Notes: generated by a model not told the origin, from the letters alone. A stretch of 64,000 bases of DNA from Arthrobacter sp. MMS18-M83 (GCF_026683955.1 NZ_CP113343.1:4278001-4342000), one strand, 5' to 3'. Shown: positions 55,182 through 64,000, counted from the first letter of the stretch. A program made the numbers and translations.

Positions 55182-56426
55182 TCAACCCGCGGATCGGGTA
55201 CCGTGACGCTCCGACGTCGCCTTCGGCTGAGCCGAAAGCCTGCCCACAACCAGGGCAGTTTGGAGCACAAAAGCCTCCCGGGGCAAGAGTGGATCCCACC
55301 CCGTGACGTCGCAGACGCGCTTGAGACGATACCGCACCGTATTCGCATGGACGAACAACTCGCGGGCCGTTGCTTCGAGGGAATGGCCGAGTTCCAAATA
55401 GGTGCCCAGTGTCTCAACGAGCCCGTTGGACGCGGCAAGCAGCGGCCGGTAGATGTTCTTGATGAGGGAACGGCGCGCGGCGTCGTCGCCGGAAACTACG
55501 CGTTCCGGGAGCAGGTCGTCGGCGGCTACCGGTCGAGGAGCCGAGGGCCAGGCTTTGGCCGCCGTGAGCCCGGCAAAGGCTGCTTGCGCAGAGCTGCTCG
55601 CCTCCAGCAGGGAGCCCGCCTCCGGTCCATACACCACCGCGCCCGGGGCGAACAGTTCGCTCAGCTTCAAATAGGCGGTATCCCGGTCATGCACACCACC
55701 CAGAATAAGGATGAGTCGATCGCCCTGGATGCCAACCAAGGCATCCTCGGCGTAGCGTCCGGCCGTCCGGCGCAACTCGCTCACATAGCTTGCGCTTGGT
55801 TCCGACGGCGAGTTTCCCACCATCACGGTGAAGCGTTCCTGGGCCTTCCAGCCCAGGGCCGCAATGCGTGAGCGAAGGGCGTCGGTGTTCTCGCCGCGGA
55901 GGATGGCGTCGACAATCAGGGCCTCGAGCCGGGTGTCCCAGGAACCGCGCGATTCCGCGGCCCGGGCGTAGACGTCCGCGGCCGCGAAGGCAACCTCCCG
56001 TGAATAGCGCAGGACCGCTTCGCGCAAGGATGGCTGGTCGGCTTCGGGTGCGATCACAGGCACCTGATCCTCAACTACCTCAACCACGATCCGGATCAAC
56101 TGGAGGGCTTTTTGCAGGCTGATGGAGCGAGTCAGCTCGGTGGGAGCATTTCCGAAGACATCCGTCAGGATCCACGACGGCGAACTGGGCCGTTCGTACC
56201 AGGTCACGAAAGCCGCGATTCCGTTTTGGGCGACCAAGCCCAGCGCTGAACGTTCGTCGGAGCTCAACCGGCTGTACCAGGGCAGTGATTTCTCGAGCTT
56301 GCGCATGGTGGTGGTGGACAGTTGCCCCACATTGGCGCGGAGGCGCTTCAGGGTCTCCGCCTTTTCGGGCGTTAACGCGCGCGCAGCCGCTTTGCGTTTC
56401 GCGGGGGTTTGAATCGGCTCTGCCAT
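55182..56426 (-). CDS. fasR: PucR-type regulator, probable fatty-acid synthesis activator (FasR-like)
   Basis: The 414-residue regulator has a C-terminal PucR-type helix-turn-helix (YLELGHSLEATARELFVHANTVRYRLKRV) and a GGDEF-like/CdaR central region. A protein of this type, FasR, activates the fabD-fabH-acpP-fabF operon in Streptomyces from the same position. I start at ATG 56426; TATGCT ends exactly 6 nt upstream, suggesting a leaderless mRNA. An AAGGA touches the ATG and is too close to act normally. Confidence 0.88.
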   Translation of the reverse strand: MAEPIQTPAKRKAAARALTPEKAETLKRLRANVGQLSTTTMRKLEKSLPWYSRLSSDERSALGLVAQNGIAAFVTWYERPSSPSWILTDVFGNAPTELTRSISLQKALQLIRIVVEVVEDQVPVIAPEADQPSLREAVLRYSREVAFAAADVYARAAESRGSWDTRLEALIVDAILRGENTDALRSRIAALGWKAQERFTVMVGNSPSEPSASYVSELRRTAGRYAEDALVGIQGDRLILILGGVHDRDTAYLKLSELFAPGAVVYGPEAGSLLEASSSAQAAFAGLTAAKAWPSAPRPVAADDLLPERVVSGDDAARRSLIKNIYRPLLAASNGLVETLGTYLELGHSLEATARELFVHANTVRYRLKRVCDVTGWDPLLPREAFVLQTALVVGRLSAQPKATSERHGTRSAG

Positions 56427-56544
56427 TCCTTGAGCATACGGCGCATCATCCACAAGCTCCATTTGTGCGAAGGCTACAACTGCGTTTGGTGTGGGTCACG
56501 CCAGTGGCCGGGCTGCGCAGCGCCGTGCGGAGATTGTTAAAGCC

Positions 56545-56582
56545 CGACGGCGGCCCGCACCTTCCGGTGTGGACCGCCGTCG
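56545..56582 (-). terminator. Hairpin terminator of aceE
   Basis: A 17-bp stem (56545-56561 with 56566-56582, two imperfect positions) with loop TTCC lies 35 bp beyond the aceE stop. On the minus strand it is followed by GGCTTTAAC, a weak T run. Confidence 0.65.
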
Positions 56583-56616
56583 TGGCCTAGTGACTTTGAT
56601 TCGCTTCGCTCGAGGC

Positions 56617-59385
56617 TTAGCTTTCGCCGCCTGCACCGCCGGTGGTTCCGGCGTTGACATCGAAAAGACGGTATTTCTCGATTGCCTGGGCCGGAGCCTG
56701 GGCGTCCACTTCGCCGCGGCGGGCGAGCAACTGCAGGGCTTTCACGACGATGGAGTGGGTGTCGTTTTTGAAGTAGCGTCGGGCGGCTTGGCGGGTGTCG
56801 GAGAAGCCGAAGCCGTCGGCGCCGAGGGAGGCGAATTCGTTGGGGATGAATTGGCGGATCTGGTCCGGGACGGCTTTCATGTAGTCGGTGACGGCGATGA
56901 CGGGTCCGGTGGCGCCGGCGAGTTGCCGGGCGACGAAGGGGGTGCGGGGTTGTTCGCCGGGGTTGAGGAAGGCGTGTTCTTCGGCGGCGAGTCCGTCGCG
57001 TCGGAGTTCGTTCCAGGAGGTCACGGACCAGACGTCGGCGGAGACTCCCCAGTCGCCGGCGAGGATTTTCTGGGCTTCCAGGGCCCAGGGGACGGAGACG
57101 CCCGAGGCCAGGATCTGCGCGCGGGGCCCGTCGGTTTTCGCCGGGGCGAGCAGGTAGATGCCTTTGAGGAGGCCTTCGGTGTCGAGGTTTTCCGGTTCCG
57201 CGGGCTGGGTGATGGGTTCGTTGTACACGGTGAGGTAGTACATGAGGTTCCGGTCCTCGGAGTGTTCCCCGTACATGCGTTGGAGTCCGTCGCGGATGAT
57301 GTGGCCGATTTCGTAGCCGTAGGCGGGGTCGTAGGTGCGGACGGCGGGATTGGTGGAGGCCAGGATGGGGGAGTGGCCGTCGGCGTGTTGGAGTCCTTCG
57401 CCGGTGAGGGTGGTCCGTCCTGCGGTGGCGCCGATGATGAAGCCGCGGGTCATCTGGTCCGCGGCGGCCCAGAAGGCGTCGCCGGTGCGTTGGAAGCCGA
57501 ACATGGAGTAGAACACGTAGATCGGCACGAGGGGTTCGCCGTGGGTGGCGTAGGCGGTGCCGGCGGCGGTGAACGCGGCGACGGCGCCGGCTTCGTTGAT
57601 GCCGGGGTGGATGAGCTGGCCCAGGGGGGATTCCTTGTAGGCCAGGACGAGGTCCCGGTCCACGGAGAGGTAGTTCTGGCCCTTGGGGTTGTAGATCTTC
57701 GCGGTGGGGAAGAACGCGTCCATGCCGAAGGTGCGGGACTCGTCCGGGACGACCGGGACGAAGCGGGCGCCGAAGTTCTTGTCCCGCATGAGGTCCTTCA
57801 GGAGCCTCACGAAGGCCATGGTGGTGGCGGCCTGCTGTTTGCCGGAGCCGCGCTTGGCGGCCTCGTAGGATTTCTCCTCGGGCAGCACCACGGGGGTGTG
57901 GGTGGAGCGGCGTTCGGGCACGGGCCCGCCCAGGGCCGCGCGGCGGTCCATCATGTACCGGATTTCCGGGGCGTCCATGCCGGGGTGGTAGTACGGGGGC
58001 CGGTACAGGTCCGTGTCCAGTTGTTCGTCGGTGATGGGGATGCGCAGGTGGTCACGGAAGGCCTTGAGGTCTGCCATGGTGAGTTTCTTCATCTGGTGGG
58101 TCGCGTTGCGGCCCTCGAAGTGGGGTCCGAGCCCGTAGCCCTTGACGGTCTTGGCCAGGATCACGGTGGGTTTGCCCTTGAACTCGGACGCGGCCTTGTA
58201 CGCGGCGTAGACCTTGCGGTAGTCGTGGCCGCCGCGTTTGAGGCCCCAGATCTGGTTGTCGTCCAGGTCCGCGACCAGGTCCTTGGTGGCCGGGGTCTTC
58301 CCGAAGAAGTGTTCACGCACGAACCCGCCGGACTCGGCCTTGTAGGTCTGGTAGTCCCCGTCCACGGTCTCGTTCATGATCTTCACCAGGGACCCGTCGG
58401 TGTCCCGGGCCAGCAGATCATCCCATTCCCGGCCCCAGACGACCTTGATGACGTTCCAGCCCGCGCCGCGGAAGAACGCCTCCAGTTCCTGCATGATCTT
58501 CCCGTTGCCCCGCACGGGCCCGTCCAGGCGCTGGAGGTTGCAGTTGATCACGAAGTTCAGGTTGTCCAGGTTCTCGTTCGCGGCGAGCTGGAGCAGGCCG
58601 CGGGACTCGGGCTCGTCCATTTCCCCGTCGCCCAAAAACGCCCAGACCTGCTGGCCGGAGGTGTCCTTCAGGCCCCGGTCGTGCAGGTAACGGTTGGACT
58701 GGGCCTGGTAGATCGCGTTCATCGGGCCGATGCCCATGGACACGGTCGGGAATTCCCAGAACGCGGGCATCAGGCGCGGGTGCGGGTAGGAGGAGAGGGC
58801 ATGGCCCTCCTTGGACTTTTCCTGCCGGAACCCGTCCAGGTCCTCCTCGGAAAGCCGGCCCTCCATGAACGCCCTCGCGTACATCCCCGGGGACGCGTGT
58901 CCCTGGAAGAAGACCTGGTCCCCGCCCGAAGGGTGGTCCTTGCCGCGGAAGAAATGGTTGAATCCGACCTCGTACAGCGTCGCGGCCCCGGCATAGGTCG
59001 AGATGTGCCCGCCCACCCCGATGTCCGCCCGCTGCGCCCGGTGCACCATCACGGCCGCGTTCCAGCGCATGTACGCCCGGTACCGGCGCTCGAACTCCTC
59101 GTTGCCAGGGAACACCGGCTCCTGGTCCGCCGGGATCGTGTTCACGTAATCGGTGGTCGTCACCATCGGCACCCCTACCGACTGGGACCCCGCCCGCTGA
59201 AGCAGGCTGCGCATGATGAACTGCGCCCGCTCCGTGCCCTGCTCCCTGATCAACGCATCCAAAGACTCAACCCACTCGGCAGTCTCTTCCGGATCACGAT
59301 CAGGCAGCTGGGAAGTCAACCCGCTAAGGATGTGTGAGGTCTCTTCTCCTGCAGCCACGTCCAACCTCTCTTTTGGCGCATTCAT
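56617..59385 (-). CDS. aceE: Pyruvate dehydrogenase E1 component, homodimeric type
   Basis: AceE decarboxylates pyruvate with thiamine diphosphate and passes acetyl to E2, feeding acetyl-CoA to the cycle and to fatty acids. The 922-residue protein has the ThDP motif [32 protein letters not shown] and [23 protein letters not shown] start at MNAPKERL, with GAGGCGACG upstream; 12 residues more are possible. Codon bias is extreme (C- or G-ending), typical of a highly expressed gene. thiC and thiL provide its cofactor. Confidence 0.96.
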   Translation of the reverse strand: MNAPKERLDVAAGEETSHILSGLTSQLPDRDPEETAEWVESLDALIREQGTERAQFIMRSLLQRAGSQSVGVPMVTTTDYVNTIPADQEPVFPGNEEFERRYRAYMRWNAAVMVHRAQRADIGVGGHISTYAGAATLYEVGFNHFFRGKDHPSGGDQVFFQGHASPGMYARAFMEGRLSEEDLDGFRQEKSKEGHALSSYPHPRLMPAFWEFPTVSMGIGPMNAIYQAQSNRYLHDRGLKDTSGQQVWAFLGDGEMDEPESRGLLQLAANENLDNLNFVINCNLQRLDGPVRGNGKIMQELEAFFRGAGWNVIKVVWGREWDDLLARDTDGSLVKIMNETVDGDYQTYKAESGGFVREHFFGKTPATKDLVADLDDNQIWGLKRGGHDYRKVYAAYKAASEFKGKPTVILAKTVKGYGLGPHFEGRNATHQMKKLTMADLKAFRDHLRIPITDEQLDTDLYRPPYYHPGMDAPEIRYMMDRRAALGGPVPERRSTHTPVVLPEEKSYEAAKRGSGKQQAATTMAFVRLLKDLMRDKNFGARFVPVVPDESRTFGMDAFFPTAKIYNPKGQNYLSVDRDLVLAYKESPLGQLIHPGINEAGAVAAFTAAGTAYATHGEPLVPIYVFYSMFGFQRTGDAFWAAADQMTRGFIIGATAGRTTLTGEGLQHADGHSPILASTNPAVRTYDPAYGYEIGHIIRDGLQRMYGEHSEDRNLMYYLTVYNEPITQPAEPENLDTEGLLKGIYLLAPAKTDGPRAQILASGVSVPWALEAQKILAGDWGVSADVWSVTSWNELRRDGLAAEEHAFLNPGEQPRTPFVARQLAGATGPVIAVTDYMKAVPDQIRQFIPNEFASLGADGFGFSDTRQAARRYFKNDTHSIVVKALQLLARRGEVDAQAPAQAIEKYRLFDVNAGTTGGAGGES

Positions 59386-59773
59386 CGTCGCCTCAGGTCC
59401 GGCAGGGTAACTGCCCGTCATGAACGCGGCGTGTGCGACATATCGGTTACAACAGCCCGGTCATGTGCGCCGGGCAGGTTCTCTTGAGCTCTAGCTGCGC
59501 TATTCGCGGCGGGCGGTTGCCCTGCAGCCAAAGTCTTCACTGGCCACTGTAGCTTTGTACGAGCCGCGATGCGTAGCCGTGCTGCCGCGAAGGCGTTGTA
59601 TGTCACACTCAAGCTGTTACATCGTATGCAGGAGTAGCTGTAGTCACAGCTGTTGCCCCGGCTGCGGGCGTGGCTGGGGCGCGGAATATGGTGGAACGCG
59701 GGACAATGGCTTGAAGCCCACGCCCAAAGGGTGTTGGCTTGTAGTAATCGAAATCACTTCAAGAGGAGGAAAC
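59386..59773. other. Divergent control region between aceE and DUF3052
   Basis: No gene is seen in these 388 bp. It must hold promoters for both neighbours. Inverted repeats are GCCCGG/CCGGGC (59455-59475), in the expected aceE leader, and AGCTGT-AGTC-ACAGCT (59636-59651), a perfect palindrome near the middle. The DUF3052 ribosome-binding site AGAGGAGGAAAC ends the region. Confidence 0.5.
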
Positions 59774-60196
59774 GTGAGCGAGGCCGACGCCGCCACATCG
59801 GTAAATGTGGCGGAAAGATTGGGTTTCAAAGATGGGGATCTGATTCAGGAACTCGGTTACGACGATGACGTCGATTTCGATTTGCGTGATGACATTGAGG
59901 AACTCACTGGTTCCGAACTGCTCGATGAAGACGATCACGAGGTAGTGGATGCCGTCATTTTCTGGTGGCGCGACGGCGACGGGGACCTTGTCGACGCGCT
60001 CGTGGACGCACTGACCACCCTGGGTGAGGGCGGAGTGGTTTGGGTTCTGACCCCTAAGTCTGGCCGGGACAACTACGTTTCGCCTTCGGACATTCAGGAC
60101 GCTGCCCCGACTGCGGGATTGCACTGCACTACGTCCGCAGGCGTCTCCAAGGACTGGAGCGCTACTCGGCTGGTGGCACGCAAGAAGAACAAGTGA
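59774..60196 (+). CDS. DUF3052 family protein
   Basis: The 140-residue acidic protein (VSEADAATSVNVAERLGFKDGDLIQELGYDDDVDFDLRDDIEELTG...) belongs to DUF3052, an actinobacterial family usually next to a peroxiredoxin and aceE. No function is known. The GTG start has GAGGAGG upstream. It overlaps the peroxiredoxin start (GTGA), so the two are coupled. Confidence 0.9.
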   Translation: MSEADAATSVNVAERLGFKDGDLIQELGYDDDVDFDLRDDIEELTGSELLDEDDHEVVDAVIFWWRDGDGDLVDALVDALTTLGEGGVVWVLTPKSGRDNYVSPSDIQDAAPTAGLHCTTSAGVSKDWSATRLVARKKNK

Positions 60197-60696
60197 CGCA
60201 CACCAAGTTGGACCGTGCCGGGTTGCGTCCCGGAGTTCCGGTTGTAGGGCAGGAAGCCCCGGATTTTGAATTGGTAAACCAGTTTGGGGAGCCAGTTCGC
60301 TTGTCTGGACTTCGCGGCCGCAACGTGGTGATTGTCTTCTATCCCTTCGCCTTCTCCGGAATCTGCACAGGGGAACTGTGTGAGATCCGTGACAATCTCG
60401 GTATTTTCGAACACGCCAACGCCACCGTTCTTGGAATATCGGTTGACAGTAAGTTTGCTTTGAGGGCCTACGCGGAAAAGGAACGTTACGAGTTCGACCT
60501 CCTGGCCGACTTCTGGCCGCACGGGGCAGTTGCCGAAAAGTATGGGGTGTTTGACTCCGCTACTGGCATGTCCTTGCGGGGCACGTTCATCATTGATGCC
60601 GCGGGCATTGTCCGTTATGTAGTCGTCAACCCGCGTGGCCAAGCACGGGATCTAGCGGAATATCGCGAGGCATTGTCCGCACTGGGCCAGGCCTAG
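60193..60696 (+). CDS. ahpE: Peroxiredoxin (AhpE-like)
   Basis: The 167-residue thioredoxin-fold peroxidase has the active site YPFAFSGICTGELCEIRD with peroxidatic Cys58. AhpE of mycobacteria is a 1-Cys enzyme; here a second cysteine, Cys63, follows within the same helix. The GTG start overlaps DUF3052 by 4 nt. A sirtuin gene follows after 5 bp, in the same orientation. Confidence 0.92.
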   Translation: MTHTKLDRAGLRPGVPVVGQEAPDFELVNQFGEPVRLSGLRGRNVVIVFYPFAFSGICTGELCEIRDNLGIFEHANATVLGISVDSKFALRAYAEKERYEFDLLADFWPHGAVAEKYGVFDSATGMSLRGTFIIDAAGIVRYVVVNPRGQARDLAEYREALSALGQA

Positions 60697-60701
60697 CGCC
60701 T

Positions 60702-61658
60702 ATGAGCACCCAACGGCCCGGCGTCGGAATGACTGGCTTTGCCATTCTGCCGCCGGCCGACACCGTTGCATTGGACGCGTATGAGCTCGAAGCGCTCAGC
60801 CAAGCCGCGAGGATTCTCGGCGGCAAACGGCTCGCTGTTCTGACGGGTGCCGGCCTGAGTACAGACTCCGGAATCCCTGACTACCGGGGTCCGGGAGCTG
60901 CGCCACGGAATCCCATGACCTTCCAGGAGTTCATCGGAAGCTCCGCCAACCGGCGCAGATACTGGGCGAGGAACCACCTTGGATGGTCCCACCTCCGGCA
61001 TGCGGACCCGAATGCCGGGCATGCCGCCGTCGCGCTCCTCGAGCGCCGCGGGCTGATCACCGGACTCATCACGCAAAACGTAGACCGGCTGCACGAGGAC
61101 GCAGGCAGCGTGAACGTCGTGGACCTGCACGGCCGCTACGATCGCGTGATTTGCCTTGACGGGGGACACGTCTTCACGCGAAGGCTCGTCGCGTCGATCC
61201 TTGAGGAGATCAATCCAGGATTTCTGGAGGCCGCCCAAGCTTCCGGCGTCGTGGAAATGGCGCCCGACGCTGATGCCACAGTGGAGGATCCCGAGCTCAT
61301 CCGATCGTTCGTCGTCGCCGTTTGCCCCGTTTGCGGAGGAACGCTCAAGCCCGACTTCGTGTACTTCGGCGAAAATGTGCCAAAGGATCGGGTGCTGCGT
61401 GCCTATTCCATGGTGGACGAGGCCGGGGCCCTGTTGGTGGCGGGGTCTTCTTTGACGGTCATGAGCGGGTTGAGGTTCGTGAGGCATGCGGCCAAACTCG
61501 GTAAGCCGGTGGTGATCATCAACAGAGGAGCGACCCGCGGGGACGGGTTCGCGAGCCTCAAAGTGGATGCCGGGGTCAGCGGTGCTCTAGCGTGGCTTGC
61601 GGCCGAACTTCCCGATCTATTGCCCCCGGATTCGCGGATTAGTGTTCCGGGCGAATGA
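60702..61658 (+). CDS. Sir2-family NAD-dependent deacylase with an altered zinc site
   Basis: The 318-residue sirtuin has LTGAGLSTDSGIPDYRGPG (residues 47-65), TQNVDRLH, catalytic His143 (LHGRYDRV) and GSSLTVMSG. The zinc module normally has four cysteines; here Cys151, Cys208 and Cys211 remain, but the second position reads Gly154 (CLDGGH). His156 nearby could compensate. Sirtuins remove acyl groups from protein lysines, which fits its place near acetyl-CoA genes, though the target is unknown. Confidence 0.88.
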   Translation: MSTQRPGVGMTGFAILPPADTVALDAYELEALSQAARILGGKRLAVLTGAGLSTDSGIPDYRGPGAAPRNPMTFQEFIGSSANRRRYWARNHLGWSHLRHADPNAGHAAVALLERRGLITGLITQNVDRLHEDAGSVNVVDLHGRYDRVICLDGGHVFTRRLVASILEEINPGFLEAAQASGVVEMAPDADATVEDPELIRSFVVAVCPVCGGTLKPDFVYFGENVPKDRVLRAYSMVDEAGALLVAGSSLTVMSGLRFVRHAAKLGKPVVIINRGATRGDGFASLKVDAGVSGALAWLAAELPDLLPPDSRISVPGE

Positions 61659-61714
61659 TCCGGTAGAGTACATGTTCGTTGGTTGAAGCGCCCAAGGCGT
61701 TGAAATCAGTGTTT

Positions 61715-61790
61715 GGGTCTTTAGCTCAGCTGGTAGAGCGCCACGTTTACACCGTGGATGTCATCGGTTCGATCCCGGTAGGACCCACCA
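61715..61790 (+). tRNA. tRNA-Val (TAC anticodon), CCA encoded
   Basis: Acceptor GGGTCTT pairs with AGGACCC (61780-61786, one G-U pair). The anticodon stem CCACG/CGTGG encloses TTTACAC with anticodon TAC. The T arm has CGGTTCGATCCCG. The discriminator is A61787 and CCA (61788-61790) is encoded, unlike the two tRNAs at the left end of the window. Confidence 0.95.
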
Positions 61791-61819
61791 AAACGTCGTC
61801 GCTCAAACCGACGATGTTT
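61791..61819 (+). terminator. Terminator after tRNA-Val
   Basis: AAACGTCGTCG (61791-61801) pairs with CGACGATGTTT (61809-61819) with one G-U position and a 7-nt loop, ending in TTTC. Confidence 0.7.
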
Positions 61820-61967
61820 CCGGGTTGAGGTCCAGATCCCAGCATTGCCTGGTGTCTGGCGACGGCGAGGCGTTCGACGTCTGGGTCGAAGAGGATATTG
61901 AACGGCTGTCCGGCGTTCCGTCCGCCAGTCGACAAGGCAGCTGCGTCAGGAAATTAGCCGATAGCGG

Positions 61968-62902
61968 TCAGCCGTTCCGCCCCCGCGCCGCGACGGCCCA
62001 GCGGTCCACCACGGACCCGTCCTAGATCACGGTGACCTCGTCCACCAGGTTGACCGCCACGCAGACATGGTTGGGGATCAGTCGCAGCCGCTCTCCCAGG
62101 GCGGGCAGCGGGGATTCCTCCGGCCATATCACTGTGGCGTGGTGCTCGGAGAGCGCCGTCACCCGGGCCCGATCCTCCTCCAGCACGCGCCCGAAGCCGG
62201 TGGTCCAGGCGGGCCGGTCGCCGCCCAGCATCTTGCTGCCTGCGTCCAGCACGATCCGCCCTGGCATGTCCTCGGATCCTTCGTGGCGGCTCACCACGGT
62301 CGTCGCGACGCTCAGCGCGACGTCTTCCAGCGCACGCATCGTCCCAGCTCCAGCTGTTGGGCGTCTCCGAACACGTAGACGCCCGGTCGCAGTTCCGTCG
62401 CCACGGATGCGCCGGTGAGCAGTGCCGTCGGGGTCGAACCTCCGCTGAGGACTGCGACGTCGTGCCCCGCCTGGCGCAGCGCGGCGGCGGCGCGTTCCAG
62501 CGCGGCGCCCGCCTGGTCTACGGCTGCTTCGGGCATGCTTGGAGCGTAGCTGTTCCCCGGGAAGGTGAAGACCCCGGCAACGTGGAATCCGGCGTCGCGC
62601 GCGGCATCTGCCACCCCAGCGGCGTCCTCGGGGCGGACCCCGCTGCGGTGGTGTCCGCTGTCGATCTCCACCAGCACGCTCAGGCGCCCGGCGTCAGCGC
62701 CCAGCAGCCGGCTGGCCTCGCGCACCGCTCCCGCCTCGAGCTGCAGGGCGGCGATCTGCGGGATCTTGTGCGTCTTGACGTGGGGCCGGAGGGTCAGGCC
62801 CTTCCCCTTGACCGTGGAAGCCATGCGTGCGATGTTCCGGGCCAGCACCTCCCGGTCGATCAGGATGGCGGGAGTGTCGATCGTCTCGGGGACGGTGTTC
62901 AT
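61968..62902 (-). pseudogene. Broken D-threonine aldolase/DSD1-type PLP enzyme gene
   Basis: The 5' part (62902 to about 62342) encodes a good alanine-racemase-N-type start (IDTPAILIDREVLARNIARM, LRPHVKTHKIP) and runs to VYVFGDAQQLELG. Homology then continues in another frame (MRALEDVALSVATTVVSRH ... PNHVCVAVNLVDEVTVI), so a base has been lost near 62342. A TAG at 62022-62024 interrupts that frame, yet DGSVVDRWAVAARGRNG follows before a TGA at 61968. The join GAVREASRLLGADAG also appears to lack some 55-60 residues found in relatives. The gene is therefore not functional as written. Confidence 0.8.
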
Positions 62903-62927
62903 GTTGTCCTTTCTGCGTTACGGGTGA

Positions 62928-63758
62928 TCAGCGGTCCGCGGCCCTCTCGGTGAGCAGCAGGCCGGCCAGGGCATGCGGTGCCACGACGGCGGGCCAGGGG
63001 CTGAGGTCCCCGCCGCTCGCCCAGCGGAGGATGAACGATGCCCGTTCTTCCGGAGAGTCCCCGCCGTGTCCGCCGGCGTCCACGTGTCCGTGATCCGCAA
63101 CCACCACAAGTAGCCATTCTTCACCAAGATCGGCCGCGCGGTTCCCGACGGCGTTCCGGATGCGGGCCACGTGCCCGTCCACCCGAGCCAGCGCCTCCTG
63201 GTACTGCGGGCTGAGCGCACCATAGACGTGCCCGGCGTCGTCCACATCGCAGAAGTACACGAAGGACACGTCCGGCACTTTGTGGGAGTTCAGTGCGGCG
63301 AGGGTGAAGTCGGCGATCTCGGCGTCGATCCGGACGAAGCCGTGGGTCTCGCCGTCGCGTGAGACCACCGTGTGCAGCCCGGCCTTCTGCTGCTCCAGCC
63401 GCTGGTGGATGACGGGTCCGAGCCCTTCCGGGGAGACCAGCGGCGGCCAGCCCGCCGCGGCGAACGTCCGGGTGGAGGTGTCCTGGTAGAAGGCCCGGGA
63501 CAGCAGGTCGGGGTGGCCGAAGAGGCGGTGCCCCACGAAGCTGTTGTCCCGGACGCCGTGCTGTGCGTGATCGGTCCCGGTCAGGAGGGAGGACCAGCCC
63601 GGGCCGGACAGCGTGGGGACGTCCATGGTCATGGTCCGGTGGTCGCCTTCTGCGGCCAGGGACCTCAGGGTGGAGGCGGAGGGCGATTCCGCGGCCAGGT
63701 CCCAGCGGAGCCCGTCGATGCCCAGCAGGATGATGCGGGGCCGTGCGGCGGGGCTCAT
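62928..63758 (-). CDS. Alkaline-phosphatase-superfamily phosphodiesterase/phosphonohydrolase-like protein
   Basis: The 276-residue protein has a metal site and nucleophile region (LLGIDGLRWD; DVPTLSGPGWSSLLTG with a likely catalytic Thr) and the paired-metal motifs CDVDDAGHVYG and VADHGHVDAGGHGG. This fits nucleotide pyrophosphatases and phosphonoacetate-hydrolase-like enzymes. Start ATG 63758 has GGAAGG upstream and overlaps the HAD stop (ATGA). The neighbours suggest catabolism of an organic phosphate or phosphonate; the substrate is unknown. Confidence 0.75.
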   Translation of the reverse strand: MSPAARPRIILLGIDGLRWDLAAESPSASTLRSLAAEGDHRTMTMDVPTLSGPGWSSLLTGTDHAQHGVRDNSFVGHRLFGHPDLLSRAFYQDTSTRTFAAAGWPPLVSPEGLGPVIHQRLEQQKAGLHTVVSRDGETHGFVRIDAEIADFTLAALNSHKVPDVSFVYFCDVDDAGHVYGALSPQYQEALARVDGHVARIRNAVGNRAADLGEEWLLVVVADHGHVDAGGHGGDSPEERASFILRWASGGDLSPWPAVVAPHALAGLLLTERAADR

Positions 63759-64000
63759 CGGTCGCCTTCCCGGGCTTCCGCCAGGACGGAGAGCGTGACT
63801 TCTGCGAGTGAGCCGAGGAGCGTGCGGCCGGGAGCCGCGTCGATCGGGACGGTGGAGGGCACGACGACGACGGGGCACCCCGCCGCTTCAGCTGCGGCGA
63901 GGCCGACGGGGGAGTCCTCCACCACTACACAGTCGGCGGGCTCGGCTCCCAGCAGCCGGGCCGCCTCCAGATAGGGGTCAGGGGCAGGCTTGGACGCGGG
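63755..64000 (-). CDS. HAD-family phosphatase, C-terminal part (cut by window edge)
   Basis: The last 81 residues are visible: KPAPDPYLEAARLLGAEPADCVVVEDSPVGLAAAEAAG matches motifs III and IV of beta-phosphoglucomutase/phosphatase-type HAD hydrolases (the Lys, and Glu-Asp in VVEDSPVG). The stop overlaps the next gene by 4 nt, so the two are one operon. The substrate is unknown; phosphonoacetaldehyde hydrolase-like or sugar phosphatase roles are possible. Confidence 0.85.
   Translation of the reverse strand, partial: PASKPAPDPYLEAARLLGAEPADCVVVEDSPVGLAAAEAAGCPVVVVPSTVPIDAAPGRTLLGSLAEVTLSVLAEAREGDR

Noticed and set aside
56491..59337. A 948-codon stop-free frame antisense to aceE
   Set aside because: It is Gly/Val/Asp/His-rich with no domain, and mirrors the extreme G/C-ending codon bias of aceE on the other strand.
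61747..62025. Short frames overlapping or following tRNA-Val on both strands
   Set aside because: The minus frame reads through the tRNA and the plus frame matches no family; the segment is the tRNA, its terminator and the pseudogene 3' end.

Overview
The window is a GC-rich chromosomal core region of an actinobacterium of the Micrococcaceae, most like Arthrobacter, Paenarthrobacter or Pseudarthrobacter. This follows from the gene order (IclR regulator-leuCD-murA-plsC-gpsA-ddl-DUF3515 ... thiL-DAK2-recG-rsmD ... fabD-fabH-acpP-fabF-aceE), from lineage-typical families (DUF3515, DUF2469, DUF3145, DUF3052, FtsY with an N-terminal membrane segment, single-chain AceE) and from frequent GTG, TTG and apparently leaderless starts.

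Layout. 1-890: the 5' end of a membrane-protein gene, two tandem operator-like sites, tRNA-Gln and tRNA-Glu. 890-8930: DUF1697, a divergent IclR regulator/leuCD pair sharing an operator, then murA, plsC, gpsA and ddl. 8960-17480: DUF3515 lipoprotein, a secreted M11-like metalloprotease with four C-terminal repeats, then the overlapping thiL-DAK2-recG run and rsmD. 17520-19680: spermidine-synthase-like protein and aminotransferase, divergent from coaD. 20200-28290: yceD-rpmF-rnc-mutM, a small membrane protein, smc and ftsY. 28310-31570: a 33-bp hairpin element, an MFS transporter, and amt-glnK behind a GlnR-like box. 31600-39630: a G6PDH, ffh, a hydrolase, thiC under a TPP riboswitch, an amidohydrolase and a two-domain VOC protein. 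39740-46600: rpsP-khpA-rimM-trmD, rplS, two signal peptidases, rnhB, DUF2469 and yraN. 46590-51250: comM-dprA, xerC and DUF3145. 51370-60700: the type II fatty-acid operon with its PucR/FasR-like regulator, aceE, DUF3052 and a peroxiredoxin. 60700-64000: a sirtuin with an altered zinc site, tRNA-Val, then an accessory-looking segment with a broken PLP gene, an alkaline-phosphatase-superfamily enzyme and a HAD phosphatase cut by the window edge.

How it works together. Most of the window is housekeeping: leucine synthesis, cell-wall and phospholipid precursors, thiamine, the SRP pathway, ribosome maturation, DNA repair and uptake, and fatty-acid initiation feeding from pyruvate dehydrogenase. 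Regulation can be read at several points: palindromes at leuC and fabD, a GlnR-like box at amt, a TPP riboswitch at thiC, and strong terminators.

Main items for a second look: a complete terminator hairpin inside the start of a lepB gene; fourteen genes with a TANNNT-like -10 box exactly 6 nt before the start codon, one with a duplicated promoter that would start at ATG-TAG; a probable ATT start for yceD; the long hairpin that supplies the MFS stop codon; the repeat-bearing metalloprotease; the sirtuin lacking one zinc cysteine; and the decayed cluster beside tRNA-Val. I see no CRISPR array, insertion sequence or prophage, and no wholly new system.
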